The notes beneath the pieces are model-generated. The model did no database searches, was not told where the DNA came from, and saw nothing but the letters and a program-made list of their open reading frames with translations. Shown piece after piece: positions 26,960 to 42,732 of a stretch of DNA of 64,000 bases; positions within the stretch are counted from its first letter, which is position 1; every line of letters starts with the position of its first letter. Source of the DNA: Dasypus novemcinctus (lineage: Eukaryota; Chordata; Mammalia; Cingulata; Dasypodidae); the NCBI RefSeq assembly GCF_030445035.2, contig NC_080699.1, positions 1,178,001-1,242,000 of the forward strand, in the 5' to 3' direction. The position numbers and the translations under genes were made by a program.

Positions 26960-27260
26960 TTTTATATTATATTAAAAAAAATTTTTTTTAATACTTTAGA
27001 TTACATAAAAGTTACATAAAAAATGTAGGGGATTTCCATATGCCCCAGTCCCTTCCCTTCCCACACTTTCCCACATTAACAACATCCTTCATTAGTGTGG
27101 TACATTTGTTATAATTGATGAACACATACTGAAGCACTGCCTCTTAACATGGATTATAGTTTTCATTATAGTTTACACTCTGTCCTGTGCAATTTTGTAA
27201 GTTATGACAAAATATATAATGGCTTGTATCCATCATTGTAACAAGTACTATAAATTTTCA
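26960..27260 (-). repeat. LINE-like 3' fragment, antisense
   Basis: CATTTGTTATAATTGATGAA, then GGATTATAGTTTTCATTATA and TGGCTTGTATCCATCATTGT, a common antisense L1-associated word order. Confidence 0.45.
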
Positions 27261-27409
27261 TCCGGTCAAAGCTGTCATCAGCTTTATCTGGATCTGGAAT
27301 AACCAGATCTGCTCCACTTTTTCAAACAGCAACACTGCTTCCTCCAGAATCTCATTCTCCAATTGTTTAAACAATAAGACATTTGTTTACACCACTTCTG
27401 CCAATTTTA

Positions 27410-27595
<186 letters not shown>

Positions 27596-27677
27596 CTAAA
27601 CAAAATATTTTCAAAAAACAGTAATGTGCATCTGAAAATTATTAATCAGCATATTATTTTGTATTAAAAGCATACTC

Positions 27678-27814
27678 TGAGAGCGGGCATAGCTCAGTGG
27701 TTGAGCGCCTGCTTCCCATGTACAAGGTCCTGGGTTCAATCCCTGGTACCTCTAAAAAGAAAAGATAAATTAAAAAAAAAAAATAAAAAATAAAAATGAA
27801 ACATAAAAAAAAAG
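27678..27814 (+). mobile_element. DAS-type SINE, short form
   Basis: Clear head AGCTCAGTGGTTGAGCGCCT, then GGTTCAATCCC, followed by a long A-rich tail. TAAAAGCATACTC (27665-27677) and TAAAAGCATAGTC (27815-27827) are target duplications with one mismatch. Confidence 0.93.
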
Positions 27815-28423
27815 TAAAAGCATAGTCCATATATTTGTTATAAAAATACAGATTAGCATAGTGTCTCAAAACTAAATTACAACAGTAAAAGTATTTACTA
27901 CCTTTTTCCTAATACTAATACAAGTCATCTATGACTAGAATCACACATTAAACGCAAAGTTAACATTTCCTCAAAATGAATCATGATGTTTTCGCTACTG
28001 AAAAACTAAAAATCAGCCATGAGAGAAGTTCTCTGTAATATTAAAAAGCCTCTTAAGGCTGGGGGGAGGGCTTTCTAATATTAATGAGCAGGTAAGACAA
28101 AAAGATGTTCTGCATTTAGGACCTTATGTCTTACCTCCACACCCAACAGGCAATAAGAGAACTAATTTAGACTCAGGACTGCTGGTAAAGCAACCATTTC
28201 CTACAGGTGAGCTTTTAGGAGACAGATACAAAACCACCTGACAAACTGTAAAGCACCGAGCACCGTGACACCTGGCTCCTCGTGCGTCACGACAGCACTA
28301 ACCAACAGAGGCACGGCTGACAGCAGTCTCCTTCCAGACTCTTATAAACAATCTACACAGCAGATAAAAAGCTAAATGAATGATCTCCAGTTAGGAAGAG
28401 TCCATTTGACTATAAATATTTAC

Positions 28424-28511
28424 CCCAGTCGGATCATCATGATTGCCATGAATACTAAACACTGGAATCGAGATGTTGAGATTGCCATCTTGATAGTTCA
28501 CCCATGGAAAC
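28424..28511 (-). CDS. MRE11: MRE11 exon 5 (codons 105-134)
   Basis: 88 bp, acceptor TTTTAAG before 28511 and donor GTAAAT from 28423. It encodes [20 protein letters not shown] then [13 protein letters not shown] is phosphoesterase motif III, with N128 binding metal and H129 the catalytic acid. I see no amino-acid change from human. Confidence 0.97.
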
Positions 28512-28869
28512 CTTAAAAAAAAAAAAAGTTAAAGTTTCTGTAAAAGACAAAAGCTGTTTTCCCAGTATCCTCCTCTAAAATATCAATGAATGCAATTGTA
28601 GACAAAAGGCATGATCTAAACTGCCAAATGACCACTAGTTTACAGCTTTAAAAAAATAAAATCATAAGCAACAGCTCATTTTGATTCAACCTTCAAAATA
28701 CTTCAAAGGACTACCTTTAAAAGAAAATCCTACAACAATAAATGATACTTGTTAAGTATATGTAAGAGTAGAATAGCTGACTAATGGAAAGTTAAGTCAT
28801 TCTGAATTTTTAAAAAATCTTTGCATAAGATTGTTATTTGTAGTGGTAGAAAAAAAACAAAAAAGTATA

Positions 28870-29055
28870 CTTAGGAATCAGAGAGACATAGGTTAGAAAT
28901 CCCAGCTCGACCACTTACTACCTGTGTAACTTGATTAAGCTGTCCAAGCAGTGTACCTGAGCTCCAGGTTTCCTCACAAATGAGAAGAATTATTACAAGT
29001 ATTAAATGACTTAAATGTCATCTAAGTGTCCAGTGCTATACCTTACTCTCTTCCC
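28870..29055 (+). repeat. MIR SINE
   Basis: CCAGCTCGACCACTTACTAC, CTGTGTAACTTGATTAAGC and TATTACAAGTATTAAATGA follow the MIR consensus order. Confidence 0.75.
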
Positions 29056-29109
29056 TTCCCCACTTGTATATTTTACTTACCATAAGTATTTTCAGAATAA
29101 ATAATACAT

Positions 29110-30180
29110 GACAAAAGGATAAAGCATATATAATAAGAGTCCTTATCAATCAACACTGTTCCCAGAGGCAAATAATGTTAGCAATTTCCAGCATATCTTT
29201 CCAAAGGTATTTTACACCTATACAAATATTTTTCTCCTCCTTTCTACGTAACGGGAGCACATTATACAGATGTCTGCATCCTGCTTTTCTTTCTCACTCT
29301 ATTCTAGAAGCCATCCCCGTCAGAAGGTAAAGCGCTTCCTTGCGTTCTGCCAGCCACAAGCCTCCTACTGCGCGGATCACTACAAGGTGTCTTAACATGC
29401 CCTCCTAATGGACACTTCGACTATCTCCTGCCTTTGCTGTATAAATAATGCTATAATGAGTATCTTGTTCTTGTGAGAAGATATTTGAAGAAAAAATATC
29501 CAGAAAGGAATTGCTTGGTCAAAGGGTGCATGCATTTCTAATTTTGACAACTACTGCCAAACTTCCCTCCCCTGGGGATACATACGTGTACACACACAAT
29601 GGCGACACCTGCGGCTTCCCTGCGCCCTCGCCACAGCAGGCTGTCAAGCTTTTAAGCTTATGCCGATAGCTCTCAACCCTGGCTACACGGCATAATCATT
29701 TGGGGATCTTCTAAGAAATACCAACACCCTGGTCATATACCCAGAGATTCTAAGCTAAGTGTTCTGAGTGGAGTGCAGGCGCCAGTGTAAGACCTCTCTC
29801 TTACGGAAACGTGCACTCAGGACTGAGAATCACTGAGCTATGCTTCGTTTTGTGAATAAGGAAGAGCTTCTTTTAATATGCTTAGGAGTCCTTCTATTTC
29901 CTTTTCTGTGAACTATATCCTTGATACATTTTCTACTAACTTGCAGTGCTGTTTTTCTTTACTAACTTTAAGAACTATTTATTTACTAGGGAAATTAGGC
30001 CTTTGCAAAAAGTTTTGCTATTGAATGCTCACTTCCGACTCTTATTTAGTTGGGTTTTGTCACGCAGAAATTCTTTATGTAGACAAATGTACCCATCTTT
30101 TCTTTTAAGGCCTCTGGGTATTGGATCATTCTTAGAAAAACCTTTTCCATGTCTAGACTATATTTTAAAAATATCCAACA
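29110..30180 (-). repeat. Old L1 fragment, antisense
   Basis: GTATAAATAATGCTATAATG, then CAGAAAGGAATTGCTTGGTC and AAAGGGTGCATGCATTTC are the antisense of an old L1 3' region. It is interrupted at about 29665-29845 by a MER5-like hAT element (CTCTCAACCCTGGCTACACG ... GACTGAGAATCACTGAGCTA). Confidence 0.6.
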
Positions 30181-30790
30181 TTGGACTTACCCCACTCAGC
30201 TAACATGGAGGTGAAGAAGGTCAACCACCACACCAGGGAGCCAAGAGTGCCTACAACTGAAAGCAGGAGGATTGCATCCAGCATCCATGTGGAATCTAAT
30301 CCCCCTCTTTATACAGATGTGGAGTGGACACAACCATTCCAAGGTCCACAGGAAGGAGGAATACAGTAGGATTAGAGTGGACTTAATGATATTCTATTCA
30401 TGAACTATTGTGGTTAATAACCGAGAAAATGTGGCATTGGTGTGGAAAAAGTGGCCATGGTGGCTGCTGGGTGCAGGGAATGGGAGGAAGAGTGAGATGT
30501 GGAGGCATTTTCGGGACTTGGAGTTGTCCTGGGTGGTGCTCCAGGGACAAATGCCGGACATTGTATGTCCTCCCATTGCCCACTGGATGGAACATGGGAG
30601 AGTCTGGGCTATGGTGTGGACCAAAGGACATGGGATGCAGCGATGCCCAGAGATGTACTCACCAGATGCAATGGATGTGTCATGATTTTGGGGGAGAGTG
30701 GTGGGGTGGGGGTGAATGGGGACCTCATATTTTTTGAATGTAATATTTTTTTAAAAATGAATAAATTGAGTAGAATTTGGAAAAAAATTT
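30181..30790 (+). repeat. Unassigned interspersed repeat, family F1, copy 1
   Basis: It shares long near-identical blocks with 53090-53600 (minus) and 56735-56885 (minus): CATGAACTATTGTGGTTAAT, AATGTGGCATTGGTGTGGAA, GTGGCCATGGTGGCTGCTGG, CAAATGCCGGACATTGTATG, and a 3' end GGGGACCTCATATTTTTT followed by an A/T-rich tail. The one-sided A-rich end suggests a retrotransposon 3' end, perhaps a lineage-specific L1 3' UTR. I do not know its published name. Confidence 0.8.
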
Positions 30791-31079
30791 AAAAAATTAA
30801 AAAAATTAAAAAATAAAAATACCCAACAGCTTTTCTACTTGTACTTTTATTAGATAATTCATATTTTTCCCCAGATGTGAGACGCCACCTTTATTGAATA
30901 TTAAATTCACACACATATTTGAAACTATTTCTGGAATTTCTATTCTCTTCCACTTACCTACCTATCAATTAATAAGCCATATCACATTTTAATTATTATA
31001 GCATTATAATATACTTTAATATCTAACTGGGCATGTCACTACTCAGTAGTCTCATATCTCAGAGTTTTCCTGTATGAAC

Positions 31080-32490
31080 TAGTAACTAGTGAACTGGAAA
31101 GGTAAATCATCCAGAATGAAACACAAAGAGATAAAGTTATGATCAATATAAAACAGAGGATAAGAGACATAAAGGATATTCAGAGAAGAAAAAGAGAAAG
31201 AATTCCAAACAATGTTTGAAAACATAGTAGATAACAATTTCCCAGAATTGCCGCAAAAAAATAATTCTCAAACTGAAATGCAGCCCAAGCAAGGTAAACA
31301 GAACTAAATCCACGCTAAAAGTCATAGTAAAACTGAAATGTCAAGAACAATGAGAAAACTTTAATAGCTACCTGAGTGTTTTTTTAATGCCAGTCACTAC
31401 TCTAAGCAAACTTCAAATATTAACTCAACAGACACTCACAACAACTCTTTAAAACAGGCACTAATCTTTTCCCATTTTATAAATGAGAAAATTGGTACAA
31501 GGAGATTAAGTGACTAATCCAGCCATAAAATTAAGTAAGTGACAGAGCTGGTATGTGACCTCAGACGATCTCGTTCAAGAATCCATGCTCTTAACCACAA
31601 TGTTTTTCTGCCTTTCCAGCACCTAAACAGGCAGCAGACTTATCAAGAGCAACAACAGGGACTAGTATAAATTGGAGTAAGAACCCTCTACACACTGAGT
31701 AAAAACGACTGTCAACTAGAATTCTATATCCAGCTAAACTATCGCCCAAAATTATAGGCAAAATGAGGATGTTTTATAAAGAAAATAAGAGGAAGCAGAT
31801 GTGGCTCAAGCCCCTGGGTATCCGCCTACCATATGGGAGGTCCCAGGTTTGGTTTTTGGTGCCTCTTAAAGAAGATAAGCAAGTTGGCAAGCTGATGTGA
31901 GACGCTGTTGCAGCGAGCTGACACAACAGGATGACAACGCAACAAAAGGATGATGCAACAAGAAAACACAATGAGAGACAGCAAGCGGGAAGCGGAGGAA
32001 GTTCAAGTGATTGGGCGCCTCCTTCCCACATGAGAGGTCCCGGATTTGATTCCTGGTGCCTCCTCAAAAGACAAAAAAATGAAGACGAGCGGACAGCAAG
32101 CACAAAACAATGAGGTGGGGAGAAATAAATAAATAAAATAAATCTTTAAAAAAAAAGGTCTACCACTCAATGCCACTCAGTGAAATAACTACTAAAAACT
32201 ATACTTCAGGAAGGAACTCATCCAGAAAAAAACGTGGAACCCAAGAAGGAACAATGAGCAAAGAAACAGGTAAATATACAGGTTGGGGACAGCAGTTCAA
32301 AAATAGGCAAAACTAAGATGAAAGATGGAAAGAGATTAAAATTAAAAGGTCCCAAGTTCTAGACTGAAATAAAAGATGAGTAGAGATACTCACCAGAATT
32401 TTTAAAAACATATATGTTAAAAATTATAGGACTCATTTAAAACCAAATTTTATACTCAAACTATCAATCAAGAGGAAAGGTAAAAATACA
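31080..32490 (+). repeat. L1/HAL1-like fragment carrying later insertions
   Basis: CAACTAGAATTCTATATCCA, CAGCTAAACTATCGCCC and TACTTCAGGAAGGAACTCAT follow the order of the 3' part of a HAL1/L1M element. A MIR lies inside (31388-31610, minus; TTCCCATTTTATAAATGAGA) and a dimeric DAS SINE (31791-32157). Confidence 0.5.
31791..32157 (+). mobile_element. Dimeric DAS-type SINE
   Basis: Two tRNA-like heads about 190 bp apart (GCAGATGTGGCTCAAGCCCC near 31795 and a degenerate second head near 31987), linked by GAGCTGACACAACAGGATGA and ending in AAATAAATAAATAAAATAAATC plus an A-run. No clear target duplication seen. Confidence 0.85.
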
Positions 32491-32611
32491 GGCTTTTTTT
32501 TTAATGTACAAAATCTCAAAAAATCTACATCCAGTAGAGACTCCTGATTTCTTAAATATATATGTATATAGATAGATAAGATATATACATGGACATGTCA
32601 GTATTCATGGG

Positions 32612-33047
32612 TGTTAGGGGCTGACTATCACCCACAAGTCATGTTCATGTACCCTGGCCTGTGGAGGACCCAGGACCACTTACCGTTTGTAAGTAAGACC
32701 TCTGAAGAAGTAATTAGTGAAAGTGTGCCCAAACTGACTGAGAATGGGCTTAATCCAAAATGCCTGAAGCCCTAACAAGCAAAGAAAATTGACACAGAGA
32801 AGCCGTGGGAAGAGCAAGAAACAGGAGGTCTAGAAAAGAGTGAGAGAAGACGCCAGTACGTGCACTGCTGTGAGAGGGGAAGATCAAGAGCCCAAGACTG
32901 CCCCAGGGCCCCGGGCTTTAGTGAGAAAGCACTGCCCTGCTGGTGCCTGAATTCTGGACTTATAGCCTCAAAATTGTGAGCCAATAAACTCCTGCAGTTA
33001 AGTCAACCCATCTATGGTATTTGTTTTAGAGCTAGGAAACTAAGGCA
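32612..33047 (+). repeat. MaLR-like solo LTR
   Basis: 436 bp from TGTTAGGGGCTGAC to CTAAGGCA, with the MaLR-type ending GTGAGCCAATAAACTCCTGC ... GGTATTTGTTTTAGAGC. ATGGG (32607-32611) and ATGGA (33048-33052) would be a 5-bp target duplication with one mismatch. Confidence 0.65.
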
Positions 33048-34982
<1,935 letters not shown>

Positions 34983-35930
34983 CTAATCAACAGAAAATGG
35001 TGTTATAATTAGTATCTTTTATAGGAAAATTTTAAAAAATTTTAGATGAGAAAAGTAAAAAAAGACCTAGTTATTCATGGGATTTAAAAGTTTAATAATT
35101 TAATCAAAAGGCCTTCCAGTCTTGTAATTAATTTGACTCCTACTTGTGTTCTTGAGCTAGCTTCAAGTTACACCAGGTCCCTCACTCATGCTCCCCAAGG
35201 GGTCACATTTCTTACTATTCTCATCAAACATAAGCTCAGCACTGCACTAGAACCCATGAAAGACATAACCAAGTCAATCCAATTATTCATTCAATTCATT
35301 CAACCATTACTGACAGAGTACCCACAGGCTCAGTATTAAGGAAACGGCAATAAACAAAATAGATGATGTCCCTGCCCTCATTAAATACAATGTGCGATGC
35401 CCTGTGCTGGATCCTAGGATACAATGATGAATAAAATATGAGCCCTTTCCCAAGGACATTCAAAGTCTACTGGAAGAGACAAACTGTTACGCATCTAAAC
35501 ATAAATCAGACTCTGGCATGCACTTGGATGGATGGAAATAACAGGGTTAGAGTTGACATCACAGCTACCTGCAACGAGGGCAGGCAATGACTGAGCACAA
35601 GCCTGGGAAGGCTGGGCCAACTGCACACACTGGAGTTACACCAGGAAGGACAAATATGATTCTGAGGAAGAGTACTCCAGGAACATCAATGAAGGAGAGA
35701 AATACCAAAAAAGAAGTCCAACACACTCCCACTTTCAAAATGTGTACATATCTACCTTAAGAAATTCGAGTTCTTAATTACCACTTAATGAAAAATGAGG
35801 GATCTAAGCTAGGCCCTCAGAAGTGATCAGGATCTGGGTGTCTGGGGAAGGGTATGTTCGAGTTCTCTGTATGGATTTTGTATTATTGCTGCAAGTGTCC
35901 TTCAAGTTTGAAATTATTTCAGAATAAAAA
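34983..35930. other. MRE11 intron 3 start, old repeats only
   Basis: 35395-35540 resembles an old eutherian repeat (TGTGCTGGATCCTAGGATAC AATGATGAA order), class not assigned. 35800-35930 ends like an L1 3' terminus (AAGTTTGAAATTATTTCAGA). No gene seen. Confidence 0.4.
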
Positions 35931-37195
35931 GACCACTGCGCCAGGCCCTTGGTACTGATGGTTGTACTAATGAACCTTTCCTTGTGAAACTGAAACTTAG
36001 TTTAGTATTACGTACTGCCTAAGAGGCACCTCCTGAAAGCCTCCTTGTTGCTCAAATGCGGCCTCTCTCCAAGCCAAACTCAACACATAAGCTCAAGCGC
36101 ACTGCCTCCCCCAGCATGGGACATGCCTCCCAGGGATGAGCCTCCGTGATACCGAGGGATTATTACCAAGCCCTGATTAGCAACGCATCTGGAAAAAGAC
36201 CTTGACCAAAAAGGGGGGGATATTAAACACAAGTGAGTTTTCATGGCTAAAAGATTTCAAAGTGCGTTGGGAGGTCATTCCAGAGTTTACACTTACACCC
36301 GTCTCAGCAGGACCTCACTGCCCAGTAAACAGTGCCTCAAAGAGCAGGGCTCCTGAGGGCTCTAGAGACATCTGGACACTATATGCAGAGCAGACAATGT
36401 CAGGAATTCGGCAACTGTCACAAAAACATCTGGACGCTATATGCAGAGCAGACAATGTCAGGAATTCGGCAACTGTCACAAAAACATCTAGACGCTATAT
36501 GCAGAGCAGACAATATCAGGAATTCAGCAACTGTCAGTGGGCCTTACTTTGGAATATATGTTCCCCAGTGTAACAGAGTTAGACTTAAATCTTCAGTCTG
36601 TTCATGTGCCAGCTGAGCCTTGAATCTCGGCAGAGTTGCAACACCTATTCTCTAGTTCATCAGACTCACTCAGGACAACTAACAAAAGGAGAATGATAGA
36701 CAACGCCCATCCCAAAAAACAGAGGATCTACAACTGCAAGCAAGGTAGTTCATTCATCTGCCCCATGCGATCTAGGCCCCCTCTCAAGTAGAAACAGAAT
36801 GGGCAACACCATCCCCAAATCCTCAAGATTGAGAAATAAAGAAACATAAAAGGAGACTGCTACTATGGACTAAAGTTATTATTATTATTCTAGTAATGGA
36901 AGAACTTGTAACACTGATATAGAGGCAGCGGTCACCAGAGGTTCTGAGGGGAGGGAGAGGAAAGAAAGGTATAACATGGGGGCATTTTTGAGACATTACA
37001 GTGACAGATACAGGCCATTATATGTTTTGCCAAAATTGGTAAAATTGTGTGGGGCAAAGTGTAAACTACAATGTAAACTATAGTCCATGGTTGTTGTTAA
37101 TGTGGGTAAGTGTGGAAGGGGGACAGGTGGTGTATATGGGAATTCCCTATATTTTTTATATATTTTAAATATTCTTTAAAAATAAAGAACATTAA
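35931..37195 (+). repeat. Unassigned interspersed repeat, family F2, copy 1
   Basis: It aligns with 58045-59605 over its length: GCCAGGCCCTTG, CCTCCTTGTTGCTCA, TGGAAAAAGACCTTGACCAA, TTCATGGCTAAAAGATTTCA, GGTCACCAGAGGTTCTGAGG, CAGGCCATTATATGTTTTGC, GGGAATTCCCTATATTTT and a 3' AATAAAGAA tail. It holds no conserved frame. Class unknown; the A-rich tail again suggests a retrotransposon. Confidence 0.85.
36368..36537. repeat. 58-bp unit triplicated inside the F2 copy
   Basis: ACATCTGGACACTATATGCA starts at 36368 and recurs with small changes at 36426 and 36484, exactly 58 bp apart. The F2 copy near 58705 has one unit, so the triplication arose in this copy. Confidence 0.95.
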
Positions 37196-38308
37196 AAGTT
37201 CAAAAGAAAAGTTCATACATAGGTAGACAGATAGACAGATTTATATTAGAAAAGAAAACCACCATAATCAAAGGCATGGAAGAAACAAAACAAAAACAGA
37301 AGAAACAAAATCTTTTAAATTGGTTGGAGGATGGAGAGACAGACAGGAAGAACAAAAAAGATAGATTGAAATAGAGGAAAGAAGGGAGAGAGAGGAACGG
37401 AGTGGGGAGGAAGGAAAAACAAATGTGGCAAAACTCTGGTGGCTCTGAGCATCTGGGTGGGGAGGTACCTTGGAGTTCTCTGTATGGGTTTGTTAGTTTT
37501 GGAACTGTCCTGTGTGAGTTTTTTTGAAAGTTTATATATAGATACACGTATATACATGCACCACCACACATGTGTACACACACATATATATATATAAAAA
37601 AAGAGAAACTGGCTTGTGACTCCACAGAACACTCAGAAGTACACTCCTTACTTCTGTGGTATTCCCGCCAAAAGTGCAGAACCTAAATCTAATAAGGAAA
37701 ATATCAATGCCCAAAACTCATGCCAAAATATTCTATAAAATACCTAGCTTGCTCTCTTCAAAAAGAGCAGGGTAGTAAAAGACAAAGGCAGACAGGCTAA
37801 AGGAGAATGAAGGGTCACAGTGGCCAAACGCAGAATGGACACCTCTGCTCTGCCCCCAGACTGCTATAACAGACATTACTGGGACAAGTGGCAACATCTT
37901 AAAATTATATAATAGCACTGCATCAATACTGATTTCCTGCAGTCAGTTATATACGTAATTTACTCAGATGGGTCATAAAATATATATATGTAAAGAGAGA
38001 GAGAAGGATAAAGCAAATGTGGTAAAATGTTGGGAGAATCTGAATAAAAGGTAAAGAATTCTCTGTACTATTCTGGCAACTTTTCTGTAAGTCTGAAATT
38101 ATTTAAAAAAAAAAAAAAAAAAAAAGACTCCTAGCAACTAGAGAATGGAAATAAGGTTGGTTGGCCACAAATAGAGGACTTAAAAAGTCAGGAAGAATTT
38201 AGACTTCTTTCAATAGGAAATACCAGGTACCAATTAAGGGAAAGAGTAAATACAAGCACCTGGAAGTCCTAGTTTATGGGATGTAAGGGGAGTTTAAGAT
38301 GAAGGGAG
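37196..38308. other. MRE11 intron 3, simple and LINE-tail sequence
   Basis: Purine-rich (GAAA, GGAAG) tract at 37250-37420, an ACACATATATATATAT simple repeat near 37575, and an L1-type 3' end at 37960-38125 (CTATTCTGGCAACTTTTCTG ... AAATTATTT plus an A-run). No gene seen. Confidence 0.55.
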
Positions 38309-38785
38309 GGAAGCGGATCTGGCTCAACAGATACAGCATCCACCTACCAGATAGGAGCTCCAGGGTTTGATACCCAGGGCTTCCTGGCCCATGTGGCGAG
38401 CTGGCCCACATGGAGTGCTGCCACAGGCAAGGAGAGCCCCCCGTGCAAGGAGTGGCCCCCACGCAATGGAGTGCAGCCCCATGCACGGAAAGTAGCCCTC
38501 CCAGAAGTGGTGCCACACACATGGAGAGCTGACACAGCAAGATGATGCAACAAAAGAGACAGAGAGAAGAGACAACATGAGACACAGCAAACTAGGGAGA
38601 TGAGGTGGAGCAAGAGAATGACGGCCTCTCTCCCACCCCACAAGGCCCCAGGATGGGTTCCCAGAGCCGCCTAATGAGAATACAACAGACACAGAAGAAC
38701 ACACAGCAAATGGACAGAGAGAGCAGATAACAGAGGAGGGGGAGGAGGGAGAAATAAGAGAAAAAACAAAAAACAAAAATAAAAC
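38309..38785 (+). mobile_element. Dimeric DAS-type SINE
   Basis: First head GCGGATCTGGCTCAACAGAT near 38312, long-form body (GAGAGCTGACACAGCAAGAT near 38523), a second degenerate head near 38595, and an A-rich tail. No convincing target duplication. Confidence 0.82.
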
Positions 38786-39647
38786 AAAGGAAAGGAAAGA
38801 TGCTAACACCCAGATTCACTCTAGGGGAAGAAATTTTAGAGCCTAGGAGTTAAAAAAGAAAGATCCCAGGCAGGATTCCCTGGCAAGAAAAATATCTCTT
38901 TTAATTGCCCTCAGGGAAAGAAGGATCCATGTTAGGAGGAACAACACTGGCCATCCTCTTTTGACTAGTAGATCTACAGGAGCACCCACTGCTTGCTAGA
39001 CCCTCCAGAACCAGGGATGCAGGGGTGCAGGCAGGTCCTCCACACCCATGGCGTTCGCTCTCAGAGAGGAAGGCAGATCACCAGCTCTTTCAGGGGTGAG
39101 AGCAGCTGTCAACACACACGAAGCACAGAGCTGTAGAATGAACGAATGCTTGGAGCTACCAGGGAAGACCTCTCCAGAAGGGCAAAACTTGAACTGAGAC
39201 CAGAGAGGTCAACCAGGCCAAGGTCAAGGTGCTCCGCAGAGGGCAGAGGTCCCCGAGCAGGACACACCAGGGGACAAAGGAGGGACCTGTACATGAAGCT
39301 TCCTGGCGGAGGGGAGGTCAAGCTGAACTCTGTAGTTTGAAATTTTAAGTTTCAATGGAAGGTCACTGGGAAGACTGTAAGCAGCAGAGTGACAGGATCT
39401 GACGTATGATTTTAAAAGTCCACTGTGGCTGCTATGCTGAACAGAGGTAGGGGAAGAAGGGAAGTAAAAAGACCAGTGAGATGAAGCAGTGGAGAGGGTC
39501 CAGAATGTATTCCGGAAGTAGAGCTAGCAGGGCTTGCACGCACGATGGCTATGTGGAGTGGGAGAGCAAGGGAGATGGGGAAGTGGAATCAGAAGGAAAC
39601 GGAACTGATTCCAAGGCTTTGCTAAGAACAATTAAGATGCCGATTAG

Positions 39648-39738
39648 GGGAGCAGATGTGGCTCAAGTGGTTTCCCATGCACTAGGTCCTAAATTCAATC
39701 CCCAGTGCCTCCTTTTTTTATTAATTAAAATTTTAAAA
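39648..39738 (+). mobile_element. DAS-type SINE, short form
   Basis: GGGAGCAGATGTGGCTCAAG followed by a shortened head and TTCAATCCCCAGTGCCTCC. AAGATGCCGATTAG (39634-39647) and AAGATGCCTATTAG (39739-39752) are 14-bp target duplications with one mismatch. Confidence 0.92.
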
Positions 39739-39752
39739 AAGATGCCTATTAG

Positions 39753-40987
<1,235 letters not shown>

Positions 40988-41386
40988 TCATGAAAAGGAT
41001 GCTTAAGCAAATTGAAAGCCAAATTTTTAAGATATACAATAGCAGTTATGGTGTAAAATCAGATTTCTGACCTTAAATTTGGTCTAAAAATTTGTAATAT
41101 TCAACCAATCTTTAATGTCACATATTTTTTCTACCACTAACTCAATACGGAACAAATGTACATACATTTTTAAAAGATTCTGTAATTGCGTCAAACATTT
41201 ATAACCTCTTTATAGTCAGTTTAGCACACTCATATGCAATATGGACCTAAAAAGGCTGCTTGCTTTCCTATCTGCTCCACAGCAGACACCCAGGAGTTGA
41301 GCCCTATCCCTAAACCCGCTGTTTATCTGATTTTGTGCTCTTCCAGGAAACTCAGCTAACTGATTAATTTAAAAAGCCCTTCCTCT

Positions 41387-41581
41387 GGAGTGAGGGTGCA
41401 GCTCAGTGGTTGAACGCCTGCTTCACATGTCCAAGATCACAGGTTCGATCCTCAGTACCTTCTGAAAAAAGAAAAGCATTAATAATCAGACTGCCTTGAT
41501 AACAGGGGCTCATACCTCGGGTGTGTACTGATGCTTTCCTCGTTTCTCAGTAAACTCCCTACCGGCCTCATTAAAAAAAAC
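41387..41581 (+). mobile_element. DAS-type SINE with an extra 3' segment
   Basis: SINE head GCAGCTCAGTGGTTGAACGC and GGTTCGATCC, then about 100 bp not found in the other DAS copies, then ATTAAAAAAAAC. AAAAGCCCTTCCTCT (41372-41386) and AAAAGCCCGTCCTCT (41582-41596) bracket the whole unit with one mismatch, so SINE and extra segment entered together. Confidence 0.82.
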
Positions 41582-41596
41582 AAAAGCCCGTCCTCT

Positions 41597-42732
41597 ACCT
41601 TCTTATTGGAATGATATTAATATGCTAGTAACTTACATTCAGGCCCCTGAGAATACTTGTCTCTACTCTCTAAAAAGTTAGTTTTCCATTAATAAGATTG
41701 GTCAAATAACAAAATTGTTTACAACTTAATTTAAATTTAGCAGTATTCAAGAGTACCTTCATGTGAAGCAGCAAACAGTTACTAATACTCTTTTAAACTT
41801 AATTAGCTTTTAATTATTTAAAATATTTTCTTATTGATGATCTCAATTCTCACATGTAAAGATATAGGTATTATCGTGTCAACTTGAAAAATGAGAAGCA
41901 GCAGCACAGAAAAATTAACTGATTTATTGCACTAGTGATAGAAAAGAACTAAAACTCAGATTAAAACACAGGCTATTTTCACTGAACCATAATAAATTTC
42001 AAGTTGTCCATATATCTCCAAAATTAAAATCTTTACAATCTTTCCAGAAGAGTTCTCCAGAAACCTAAAAAATTACACGCACAGTTGTGATTACTATATA
42101 CATACGCTTTTTGAACCTCACAACCACATCATGCTTCTACTGCAATTTACAAAGTATCTTCACATGAATTCCTGCATTTCAATCTCAAAATTACTGTTAC
42201 AAAAATAAAGAAACTGAGGCAAGGTTCTGAAAACTGCTGACTTGCCCCTGCTAGGATTAACTGAGGCCTTGAAGTCTCCAATTCTAACGCTTTTCCCATT
42301 TAACTTTTTCTAGACAATAAGACAGCCCTTTTGTTTTACACAAATTCATTTCCAGGTTATTCAATACTAGAGCAATTTTTCACTCCTCTAAAATTCTGCT
42401 TAAACAGAATTACATTGACTAATAAGCCGACTTCACTATAACAACTCAAGTTTTATAGCTTCATATTTTAAAAAGAAACCTAAAAGAACTTACACATCAT
42501 AATTTACTGCAAAACCCCAATCAATAACTACATATTGTCTTTTAGTTAGTGAACATACAGCATGAGTATTTAGAAATTCTAAGTATTCTTTCTGATGACT
42601 GATGACTACTGTGTCTCTCCACAGGCAGGTTCTTTATTTACTAATTTATTAAAGGAGTTTTCTTTCACGGTGCTGCGGGTTGACAGGCTTTAGCAAACCC
42701 AAAGCAAGAGACTCCGGAAGACAGCAGCTTAC
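41597..42732. other. MRE11 intron 2 remainder, nothing recognised
   Basis: AT-rich intronic sequence, possibly with old MIR-like scraps near 42180-42250 (AAACTGAGGCAAGGTTCTGA). No gene. Confidence 0.45.
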
